Shown one piece after another: positions 7,247-14,065 of a DNA stretch of 22,813 bases. This DNA comes from an uncultured Solobacterium sp. Lineage in GTDB: Bacteria > Bacillota_I > Bacilli_A > Erysipelotrichales > Erysipelotrichaceae. The stretch's first letter is position 1. Each line of letters opens with the position of its first letter. The position numbers and the translations under genes were made by a program. Under the pieces are notes generated by a model, which did not search any database, was not told where the DNA came from, and saw only the letters and a list, made by a program, of their open reading frames with translations. The stretch spans positions 1-22,813 of the forward strand of contig URYK01000042.1 in the NCBI GenBank assembly GCA_900552125.1, written 5' to 3'.

Positions 7247-7827
7247 TATACTAATCCCATTAATCCGCTAAATGCTAATGCCATGATTGCTGCAACGATC
7301 AAGGCAATCGGATTTCCTTTCCAGGATTCTGGAGTATCACAAGCATCTAGACGCTCACGAATAGTTGAGAAAATATATAATACTAATGTAAATCCTACAG
7401 GGATTGCGAAAGAATACGTAAGCATTTCCGCAAAATTATATCCACTGCTGATATTGTTTAAGGTAACATTTAATACAACACAGTTTGTTGTAATCAATGG
7501 AAGATAAACCCCTAAAGCTTTATACAGAGATGGGCTTAGCTTTTTGATGATCATTTCAACTAACTGTACTAATGCCGCAATAACTAAAATGAATGTAATT
7601 AAATCCATGTATTGTAATCCTAAAGGTTCCAATACACCATAATATAAACCATAAGTTACAATAGATGCCGCTACAATAACGAATGTTACCGCAGCACCCA
7701 TTCCGATGGCAGAACTGCTTTTCTTGGATACTCCCATGAATGGACACATACCAAGAAACTGGTTTAGGACAACGTTATTAATGAATACAAACGTTATCAG
7801 CATGACAAATAAATGACTCCAATCCAT
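7246..7827 (-). CDS. rnfA: RnfA, membrane subunit of the Rnf electron-transport complex
   Basis: RnfA and RnfE are paired six-span membrane subunits that together hold an intramembrane Fe-S cluster. The 193-residue product has the conserved start with NNVVLNQFLGMCPFMGVSKK (C28) and the central repeat motif LGVYLPLITTNCVVLNV (C116). These cysteines match the known cluster ligands. Length is normal. The AAGGAGG ribosome site lies inside the 3' end of rnfE, 3 bases separate the genes, and its own stop overlaps the next ATG. All this places it firmly in the operon. Confidence 0.95.
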   Translation of the reverse strand: MDWSHLFVMLITFVFINNVVLNQFLGMCPFMGVSKKSSSAIGMGAAVTFVIVAASIVTYGLYYGVLEPLGLQYMDLITFILVIAALVQLVEMIIKKLSPSLYKALGVYLPLITTNCVVLNVTLNNISSGYNFAEMLTYSFAIPVGFTLVLYIFSTIRERLDACDTPESWKGNPIALIVAAIMALAFSGLMGLV

Positions 7828-7830
7828 CGT

Positions 7831-8481
7831 TTATTTCGCCTCCTTTTCCAGTTTTTTAGATTTGTATGCTTTATAAGCTGCAAGTCCAGCAGCTAAACAT
7901 GCAAATGTACAGAATGCTCCAAATGGCTGAGAGAACATAGAAATCGCAAAATCTTCAGGAATAATACGGATTGTAAAAATGTTCTGTGCCGCATTGAATG
8001 GATTATCAAAAGATAATACACCTGTTGAAAGAATCTGACGAATACAAGACATCAAAGTAATAGAAGCGGTATAGCCTAACCCCATTCCTAATCCATCTAA
8101 TGCAGAATCTATAACACCATTCTTACTAGCAAACGCTTCTGCACGTCCTAGAATAATACAGTTAACAACAATCAGCGGTATAAATACACCTAGAGCCTCA
8201 TCAAGGCTAGCAGCATAAGCTTTAATAAACATCTGAATGATTTTAACTAATGTTGCAATAATTACGATATATACCGGAATACGAATTTCAGATGGCGTAA
8301 TATTACGAATCAAAGAAATAAGCACATTTGATAAAATCAATACAACGATAACTGCAACCCCCATACCAATCGCGTTATTTAATGATGTGGTAATTGCTAG
8401 TGTTGAACATAGTCCTAAATATAGTGAGAATACAGGATTTTCACGGATGAATCCTGCTGTAAAATTTTCTTTACGGTTCAT
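7831..8481 (-). CDS. rnfE: RnfE, membrane subunit of the Rnf electron-transport complex
   Basis: This 216-residue six-span protein is homologous to RnfA. It carries the paired cysteine motifs LGLCSTLAIT (C25) and LGVFIPLIVVNCIILGRAEAFA (C108), expected to help hold the RnfA/RnfE cluster. A short basic tail rich in Lys (about 204-216) faces the cytoplasm by the positive-inside rule. The ATG at 8481 follows a strong GGAGGTGG site 7 bases upstream, and the gene starts 14 bases after rnfG. Confidence 0.94.
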   Translation of the reverse strand: MNRKENFTAGFIRENPVFSLYLGLCSTLAITTSLNNAIGMGVAVIVVLILSNVLISLIRNITPSEIRIPVYIVIIATLVKIIQMFIKAYAASLDEALGVFIPLIVVNCIILGRAEAFASKNGVIDSALDGLGMGLGYTASITLMSCIRQILSTGVLSFDNPFNAAQNIFTIRIIPEDFAISMFSQPFGAFCTFACLAAGLAAYKAYKSKKLEKEAK

Positions 8482-8495
8482 TCTTCATCCACCTC

Positions 8496-9014
8496 CTACT
8501 GTAATTTGTCAGCCTGATATTTAGCTGCTTCTTGGATTCCTTCAAGAATCGGTTTACTTGATAATGTAGCTCCTGTTATTACATCATCTAAAATTTCATC
8601 AGTAGTTGCATCTTTTCCTTTTAATGAATCACGGAATGGCTGTTCGGTTACTTTGGAACCTAAACCTTTCGTATCACCATTAGAAATTGCAACATAATCA
8701 TAAACTGTACCATCTTCATTTAATGCTACTAAGAAACTAGTACCACCATCATAACCTGCTACATTCATTTTGAAAATATATCCTTTTCCTTCTACAGAAA
8801 AGATTTTTTCAATAGTTTCTGATACATCTTTTTCCACTACTTCAAATGCATCATCACTAACATCTGGATAAATAATTTTTAAATTTTCTTTTTCAGCCGC
8901 CAATTCATTAGCCGCAATTACAGGAGCAGTCATATTGTTCGCAAATGCTAACGCTCCTCCAGCCAAAGCTGCAATCAGAGCTAAGAAAACAGTCAGATGA
9001 AGTATCTTTTTCAT
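8496..9014 (-). CDS. rnfG: RnfG, covalent-FMN subunit of the Rnf complex
   Basis: RnfG carries an FMN covalently attached through a threonine by ApbE and passes electrons on the outer face of the membrane. The 172-residue product has one N-terminal anchor (about 4-25) and an FMN-binding domain with the flavinylation motif DVITGAT (143-150; predicted acceptor T150). An upstream GDTKGLGSKV segment (114-121) matches the family's GLG motif. Length is slightly short for RnfG but the domain looks complete. The strong AGGAGG site precedes the ATG, and the gene starts 11 bases after rnfD. It is one of two proteins in this operon with an FMN_bind domain; the other is the RnfD tail. Confidence 0.94.
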   Translation of the reverse strand: MKKILHLTVFLALIAALAGGALAFANNMTAPVIAANELAAEKENLKIIYPDVSDDAFEVVEKDVSETIEKIFSVEGKGYIFKMNVAGYDGGTSFLVALNEDGTVYDYVAISNGDTKGLGSKVTEQPFRDSLKGKDATTDEILDDVITGATLSSKPILEGIQEAAKYQADKLQ

Positions 9015-9025
9015 GTTCTTACCTC

Positions 9026-10528
9026 CTAATATCCTAGAGCTTTACGCACTTCTTCAACTGCACGAACAGCAGATTTAGATGAGAACGTAGCTCCTGAAAC
9101 TGCATCATTTTTCTCTACAGTTATATCATTTTTTAAATCCATACCAGCAAACTGATCTAAGAATACTGGATTATCAATCTTATCACCTACATACTCAGTA
9201 TCATTGATTTCCGTAGGTACAACACTAACGATTTTATCGTCTTTTACTGTAATATCAAACTTATTGTAGATATTTGGATCTGTGCTGGATGCATATCCTT
9301 GTGCTTCTACATGGAAAGTAGTCGAACCATCTTCATTTTCTGTCTGCCCGCTTACTTTTGCATCAAAATTATTTACATCTTCATCAGATGTACTGATCAT
9401 TACTGCAGGATCTGGTTCTCTTGCTTCAATTACATTAGCAGCTAGTAATACACTGCCTAATCCAACTACGGCTACACTCGCAAAGATAATTCTTGCTTTC
9501 TTACGAAGTGCCAATTGTTTTCCAGATAAGCTCTTTTCAATCATTGGTGAAAACATATTCATCAATAGGATTGAATATAAACATCCTTCAGGAAGGTTTG
9601 CTTTGATACGGATCAGCACTGTTAATATTGCTGCACCTAACGCAAAGATACAGCGACCTTGTGCACTCGTTGGAGAAGTAACTGGATCTGTCAACATAAA
9701 TACAGCTCCAAACATAACTCCACCAGTTAATAGATGTAATAATGGATACCAGATATAACCAGGAAGACTTCCATAGTTTCCTACTCCACGCATTAAGGCA
9801 ATCGCAAATGTTAACACAAAGATACTGCCTAGATAAATCACTGGTACTCGCCAATCAATTACTTTACGAATTGCTAATACAACACCTACTAGTAAGATTA
9901 CTAATGCACTCGTTTCTCCGATTGCACCTGGATACCAGCCAGTAAATAATGTCTGCAAACCGCCAATCTGATCAAACATTTCTGTGATCATTTCTGGATT
10001 TACAACTAACCAGTTAAAGTCATTCGCAATCACTGTTGTAGGTGTTGCTGATGTGATTACATCAGTAGTTGCCCCAACGAATGTCGCAAAGATTACTGCT
10101 CTACCAACAGCCGCTGGATTGAAAATGTTATTTCCAAATCCTCCAAATACTAGTTTTGCAAAGAAAATCGCAAAGAAAGTAGCTACTCCTAATGCATATG
10201 GACTAATGCTGATTGGACACATCAATGTTAGAATAATTGCTGTAATCCATCCAAAAGATCCACTTAGGAATTTCTTTATGTATGCGAAATTAAATTTCGC
10301 TCCTTTTTTCATGAAGAATGCCCATGCAGTTTCAGTAACAAGTGCTACAACTAAAGAAACTATCAATAGTTTCACTGCCTGCATAGCATATTTCATGCCA
10401 TATACCTGATGATAATAGAATAATGAAAAAGCAAATACTACAAGCAATCCAATCATCAGCTCTAACATGATCTGTTTTGTACTTTGTTTTTGACGTAAGT
10501 TAGGTGATGCATTAAATACAAACTTCAT
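9026..10528 (-). CDS. rnfD: RnfD fused to an extra C-terminal FMN-binding domain
   Basis: RnfD is the membrane subunit with a covalent FMN. The first roughly 340 residues are a normal RnfD: about nine to ten spans, the NNIFNPAAVGRAVIF motif (133-147), and the flavinylation motif DVITSATP (156-163; acceptor T162). Beyond the usual end there is another span (about 347-365) and a soluble domain (about 385-500) resembling RnfG/FMN_bind, with its own motif DAVSGATFSS (475-484; acceptor T481). The reading frame is continuous over all 500 residues, against about 320-350 for ordinary RnfD. Ribosome site GGGAGGG precedes the ATG, and the gene starts 13 bases after rnfC. The extra domain adds a third predicted covalent FMN to the complex, on the outer side. 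Confidence 0.9.
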   Translation of the reverse strand: MKFVFNASPNLRQKQSTKQIMLELMIGLLVVFAFSLFYYHQVYGMKYAMQAVKLLIVSLVVALVTETAWAFFMKKGAKFNFAYIKKFLSGSFGWITAIILTLMCPISISPYALGVATFFAIFFAKLVFGGFGNNIFNPAAVGRAVIFATFVGATTDVITSATPTTVIANDFNWLVVNPEMITEMFDQIGGLQTLFTGWYPGAIGETSALVILLVGVVLAIRKVIDWRVPVIYLGSIFVLTFAIALMRGVGNYGSLPGYIWYPLLHLLTGGVMFGAVFMLTDPVTSPTSAQGRCIFALGAAILTVLIRIKANLPEGCLYSILLMNMFSPMIEKSLSGKQLALRKKARIIFASVAVVGLGSVLLAANVIEAREPDPAVMISTSDEDVNNFDAKVSGQTENEDGSTTFHVEAQGYASSTDPNIYNKFDITVKDDKIVSVVPTEINDTEYVGDKIDNPVFLDQFAGMDLKNDITVEKNDAVSGATFSSKSAVRAVEEVRKALGY

Positions 10529-10541
10529 ACGTTACCCTCCC

Positions 10542-11834
10542 TTACTGCTTGGCCAGCATCAGCTGACGTTTTGCTCGACGAACATTTTCTGTCACATCTA
10601 ATCGAGATGGACAAATATATGTACAAAGACCACACTCTATACAATCCATTGCACATAGTTTTTCCACTGTTGCTTTATCGTTTGTTTTATTAGCCTGTGC
10701 AATGCGTACCGGCTGTAAGCCTGCAGGACAATGATCAGAACATTTACCACAGCGCAGACAGGCAATACTGTCGAATGGTTTATTTTCTAATACCGTGATG
10801 GCGTTCATATTACGATCTACAACAAACATATCATTAACGATTGTTTTACCCATCATAGGTCCACCAGCAATCAATTTTACTTCTTCACATGTATAACCGC
10901 CACATGCAGCGATAACTTCACTTGCTGGAACACCAACCGGTACACTAACATTCATAGGTTCTTTAACTGCATTTCCTGATACAGTCAAGGTCTTTGTCAC
11001 AATCGGTTTTCCGTATAATAACGCTTCACCAAAAGCAATTGCAGTAGTCGCATTATTGACAATTGCCCCAACTTCACTTGGAAGTCGATCATATTCTTTA
11101 TGCATGATTTCACGCACTAACACTCGTTCCCAGCCCATAGGATATACATCAGGAACAGCTTTTACACTGCATCCTTCAATTCCTTTAATGGCATCTTCCA
11201 CAAACTTAATTAAATCTGGGTGTGTCTTTTTGATCGCAATGACAACTTCTGGTGCCATTGCCATTTTCTTCATTGCGGCAATACCAGTCACAAACTCTTC
11301 TTTATGTGCCTGAACCATTTTATAATCCGCAGTAATAAATGGTTCACACTCAACTGCATTGATAATCAGCTTTGTGATATCTTTCGCAAACTTATATTTT
11401 ACATAAGTTGGGAATCCTGCACCACCAAGTCCAATGATTCCTGCATTCATCATAAAGTCAATTAACGTTGTGCGATCAGCTGTTTTATAATCCAGTGGTT
11501 CAAAAGCCTGTACCTGTTCATACTTCCCATCATTTTCAATTACCAAATGATTCACTGGCTTCAAGGAAGAATGCATGCGTTTCTCAATTTTGCCGATCGT
11601 ACCAGAAACACTTGCATAAATAGGAACAATATTGCGTTCATTGCACTGGGCAATTTTTGTTCCCACATAAACATGGTCGCCTTCATTTACTAGAACATCT
11701 ACATTTACAGAAGATCCGCAAATCAAAGGTATATATACCTTATTATTGGCTTTTACTTCTTTGATGTCTACATGGTCACTTAACTCTTTGTGTCCAGGAA
11801 TGTGCTCACGCATCGGTCCTTTAAACAATGACAT
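10542..11834 (-). CDS. rnfC: RnfC, NADH-interacting Fe-S/FMN subunit of the Rnf complex
   Basis: RnfC is the peripheral cytoplasmic subunit linking the complex to NAD. The 430-residue product has the N-terminal RnfC barrel-like region, the flavin/NADH region IIGLGGAGFPTYVKY (from about 133) with IINAVECEPFITADYKM, and two C-terminal [4Fe-4S] motifs: CLRCGKCSDHCP (359, 362, 365, 369) and CIECGLCTYICP (398, 401, 404, 408). These are the only ferredoxin-type cluster motifs in this operon. The start is the second of two tandem ATGs (11834), 5 bases after AAGGTGA; the first (11837) is too close, and a further TTG upstream lies outside any ribosome site. It is the first gene of the operon rnfC-D-G-E-A-x-B. 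Confidence 0.93.
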   Translation of the reverse strand: MSLFKGPMREHIPGHKELSDHVDIKEVKANNKVYIPLICGSSVNVDVLVNEGDHVYVGTKIAQCNERNIVPIYASVSGTIGKIEKRMHSSLKPVNHLVIENDGKYEQVQAFEPLDYKTADRTTLIDFMMNAGIIGLGGAGFPTYVKYKFAKDITKLIINAVECEPFITADYKMVQAHKEEFVTGIAAMKKMAMAPEVVIAIKKTHPDLIKFVEDAIKGIEGCSVKAVPDVYPMGWERVLVREIMHKEYDRLPSEVGAIVNNATTAIAFGEALLYGKPIVTKTLTVSGNAVKEPMNVSVPVGVPASEVIAACGGYTCEEVKLIAGGPMMGKTIVNDMFVVDRNMNAITVLENKPFDSIACLRCGKCSDHCPAGLQPVRIAQANKTNDKATVEKLCAMDCIECGLCTYICPSRLDVTENVRRAKRQLMLAKQ

Positions 11835-11901
11835 CATAGTCACCTTACCTTTCTCTAATCTTCCAATTGCACACAAATTTATTTAATTGCATACATTGGT
11901 A

Positions 11902-11907
11902 ATTATA
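11902..11907 (-). promoter_or_regulatory. Probable -10 box of the rnf operon
   Basis: A consensus TATAAT on the minus strand lies about 70 bases upstream of rnfC. The -35 at a 17-base spacing reads TTTTTA, which is weak. No clear Rex-type or other palindromic operator was recognised in the interval to apbE. Confidence 0.45.
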
Positions 11908-12087
11908 ACATCTTCACAGACTGATAAAAAGAGAAATTTATATTTTTTCCGAAAAGAAACCCATACTTCCCCCATATTTCAAACACAAAAAATGGAATAT
12001 CCATAATTTTCTTATTTCAAGTATGTTTATAAAATAGATATAATTCCTTTTTTCTAGTAAAATACTTTCAAAATCGCAAAATAATGT

Positions 12088-12093
12088 TATAAT
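12088..12093 (+). promoter_or_regulatory. -10 box of apbE
   Basis: TATAAT is placed 16 bases before the chosen apbE start; a weak -35 (TTTCAA, 12066-12071) sits 16 bases upstream. The -10 overlaps an earlier in-frame ATG at 12092, which rules that start out. The leader would be only about 10 bases long. Confidence 0.5.
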
Positions 12094-12109
12094 GACAAAC
12101 GGTGATGAA

Positions 12110-13219
12110 ATGAAAAAAATATTAAGTGTTCTACTCATGCTTCTTGCAGTGAGTGGCTGTACAGAAAAAGAACCAGAAAGATATTCTATGAGTGCTACCG
12201 ATATTGGTTTTGATACTGTTGTATCCTTTATAGCTTATACCGATAGTGAAGCAGAATTTGAAAAGTATAGTGATAAATTAAAAGAATTATTTTTACACTA
12301 TGACCATTTATTCGATAAATACAACTCATACGATGGTATAAACAATATTAAGACTATCAATGATAATGCTGGAAAACAAAGTGTAGAAGTCGACCCTGCT
12401 GTTATTGATCTCTTAACTCTTTCAAAGCAATATGATTCCATAAGCAGCCATCAGTTTGATATCACGATGGGAAGTGTCTTCAACATCTGGCATGATTATC
12501 GCGAAGAAGGAACAATTGCTAATCAGAATGGTACAGAAAGCAAAATTCCATCTATGAGTGAATTAGAAGAAGCTCAAAAGCATACCGGCTGGGAACATGT
12601 TCAGATTGATGAAGAAAACAATACCGTATATATTGATGATCCTAATGTTTCTTTAGATGTTGGTGGAGTCGCAAAAGGCTTTGCGGTAGAATTAATTGCA
12701 GAAGAATTAGAGAGTGAAGGTTTGGAGCATGCTATTATCAACGGTGGAGGAAATATCCGTCTTATTGGAAACAAGCCTGTAGATGACACATGGTCTGTAG
12801 GTATTCAGATTCCCAATCTAAATGCTCAAGCTACTGACTCTTTAGTTTCTATTAAATCAAATGGAGATACTTCTTTTGTGACAAGTGGAGATTATCAGCG
12901 TTATTACACATATAATGGAGAAATCATGCATCATATCATTGATCCTGATACTCTAATGCCTGCTAGGCATTGCCGTTCTGTAACAGTTATTACTAAGAAC
13001 AGCGGTATTGCGGATATCCTTTCTACAACTCTATACTCAATGACACATCAGGAAGGCGTTGAATTATTAAATAAACTAAAAGAAGAAGAAGGTATTGAAG
13101 CTAACGCAATTTGGGTCTATGATGAAAATCAGCCAAAAGAAGATGATACAGAATCTTTCTCAAAAGATGGCTATGAAATCGTATTTAGCGATGGCTTAAA
13201 AGATGCAATATCACAATAG
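12110..13219 (+). CDS. apbE: FAD:protein FMN transferase lipoprotein (ApbE)
   Basis: ApbE cleaves FAD and attaches FMN to a threonine or serine of target proteins such as RnfG and RnfD. The 369-residue product has a lipoprotein signal (MKKILSVLLML, lipobox AVSGC, Cys17), so it acts on the outer face of the membrane. Family motifs are present in order: DVGGVAKGFAVE (183-194), INGGGNIRLIG (210-220), TSGDYQRYY (258-266), HHIIDPDT (274-281) and the metal-site region GIADILSTTLYSM (299-311). The start at 12110 follows GGTGATG. It diverges from the rnf operon with about 275 bases between the start codons, and its expected substrates are encoded there. Confidence 0.93.
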   Translation: MKKILSVLLMLLAVSGCTEKEPERYSMSATDIGFDTVVSFIAYTDSEAEFEKYSDKLKELFLHYDHLFDKYNSYDGINNIKTINDNAGKQSVEVDPAVIDLLTLSKQYDSISSHQFDITMGSVFNIWHDYREEGTIANQNGTESKIPSMSELEEAQKHTGWEHVQIDEENNTVYIDDPNVSLDVGGVAKGFAVELIAEELESEGLEHAIINGGGNIRLIGNKPVDDTWSVGIQIPNLNAQATDSLVSIKSNGDTSFVTSGDYQRYYTYNGEIMHHIIDPDTLMPARHCRSVTVITKNSGIADILSTTLYSMTHQEGVELLNKLKEEEGIEANAIWVYDENQPKEDDTESFSKDGYEIVFSDGLKDAISQ

Positions 13220-13224
13220 CAGTC

Positions 13225-13267
13225 AAAAAACTAGAGTTTATTCCTCTCAGAATTTTCTCTAGTTTTT
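13225..13267. terminator. Terminator after apbE, usable on both strands
   Basis: AAAAACTAGAG (13226-13236) and CTCTAGTTTTT (13257-13267) form an 11-bp stem around a 20-base loop. T-tracts are present on both strands, so it can also stop minus-strand transcripts from the DUF3781 gene. Confidence 0.82.
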
Positions 13268-13316
13268 ATTTTACTATTTTTATGCTTATAACCCTCATGC
13301 AAATTTTTTAGATTAC

Positions 13317-13559
13317 TTATTTTATATGTGCAGTTATAATCGTATAACTATATGAGTTAATAGTTATTTTTATATTATCAATCTCACAATACCAATTCTT
13401 TCCCTTTTTATAAATATTACATTTATTATCTAGTACTTTGCTCTTACAATATTCTACAACATCATTAATATCTAACTTAAGGTTTTTCTTAATTCTATTT
13501 ACACCTAATTCTGTAGTGTGAACCTTATCTATATTAGATAACAAAATTTCTTTATTCAT
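13317..13559 (-). CDS. DUF3781 family protein
   Basis: This 80-residue soluble protein matches my memory of the DUF3781 family, which is common in gut Firmicutes and has no known function. Recognisable features are the HTTELGVNRIKKNL segment near residue 14, the DINDVVEYCKSK segment, and the C-terminal KGKNWYCEIDN...INSYSYTIITAH. A ribosome site (GGGGCAGG) precedes the ATG. It is the last of a run of small minus-strand ORFs downstream of a promoter at about 13955 and ends about 50 bases before the terminator shared with apbE. The length is about that of the whole family, so it looks intact. Confidence 0.75.
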   Translation of the reverse strand: MNKEILLSNIDKVHTTELGVNRIKKNLKLDINDVVEYCKSKVLDNKCNIYKKGKNWYCEIDNIKITINSYSYTIITAHIK

Positions 13560-13580
13560 ATATTACCTGCCCCTTATATT

Positions 13581-13712
13581 CTAGCTTATAGAAATTGCTA
13601 CTAACGATTTTAGCATTTTCCTCTTACATATCACACACCCAATATCCAATGCATATTGAGCTAAATGCAGAAAATCATGGAAACCTATATAATAATTCAT
13701 TTCCTTTCCCAT
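13581..13712 (-). CDS. Possible small ORF of unknown function (43 aa)
   Basis: A 43-codon ORF with a GAGG ribosome site 10 bases upstream lies between the 52-aa membrane protein and the DUF3781 gene, on the same strand. The predicted product begins MGKEMNYYIGFHDFLHLAQY and contains CVICKRK. I do not recognise it. It could be a real small protein, the worn remnant of a longer gene, or chance; only position and a fair ribosome site support it. Confidence 0.3.
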   Translation of the reverse strand: MGKEMNYYIGFHDFLHLAQYALDIGCVICKRKMLKSLVAISIS

Positions 13713-13749
13713 AGACTAAATACCTCGTAAAATTCCAATTTATTATTTC

Positions 13750-13908
13750 TCATTCATTATTAGTTGATCCAATACAAAGAAATGCAGAACCCAAACATAG
13801 CCAAACCACACCAGAAGAAAATCCTGTACTAAAAAACTTAGTAATAGCGACTATGTAAAATAACACTGATGCTAAATAGTATAAGTGTATTGTTTTTTTA
13901 CTGTTCAT
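13750..13908 (-). CDS. Small two-span membrane protein (52 aa)
   Basis: A 52-residue ORF has an ATG preceded by GAGAGG at 10 bases. The product has two hydrophobic segments (about 9-25 and 29-47) joined by a short STGFSSG turn, and ends in a polar GSTNNE tail. GVVWLCLGSAFLCIGS in the second span resembles small membrane proteins I have seen in gut Firmicutes, but I cannot name a family. It is the first gene after the extended -10 promoter at about 13955 and precedes the DUF3781 gene on the same strand. Confidence 0.6.
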   Translation of the reverse strand: MNSKKTIHLYYLASVLFYIVAITKFFSTGFSSGVVWLCLGSAFLCIGSTNNE

Positions 13909-13952
13909 AAAGTTTTATCCTCTCATAAAATCATCTAAATTTCTTTATAAGA

Positions 13953-13961
13953 ATTATACCA
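13953..13961 (-). promoter_or_regulatory. Extended -10 promoter of the small-gene island
   Basis: The minus strand reads TGGTATAAT, an extended -10 (TG, one base, TATAAT at 13953-13958), about 45 bases before the 52-aa ORF. No strong -35 is visible. Confidence 0.5.
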
Positions 13962-14007
13962 TGAATAGATTATATATCCAGTTCTTTTCTGCTTTGTATG
14001 TATACAT

Positions 14008-14052
14008 AAAAAGTGATATGACATTTGCTTATTATAAGTCATATCACTTTTT
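14008..14052. terminator. Strong terminator after valS, usable on both strands
   Basis: A perfect 15-bp stem pairs 14008-14022 (AAAAAGTGATATGAC) with 14038-14052 around a 15-base loop, with T5 on either strand. It lies 13 bases after the valS stop. Confidence 0.92.
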
Positions 14053-14065
14053 TATTGAAGAAATA

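Noticed and set aside
9282..10409. Long open frames on the plus strand opposite rnfD (158 and 141 codons)
   Set aside because: They mirror the codon pattern of the strongly supported rnfD on the other strand, have no ribosome site that stands out and no recognisable domain.
11877..12087. Rex or other redox operator between rnfC and apbE
   Set aside because: No TTGTGAANNNNTTCACAA-like palindrome or other convincing inverted repeat was found by eye.
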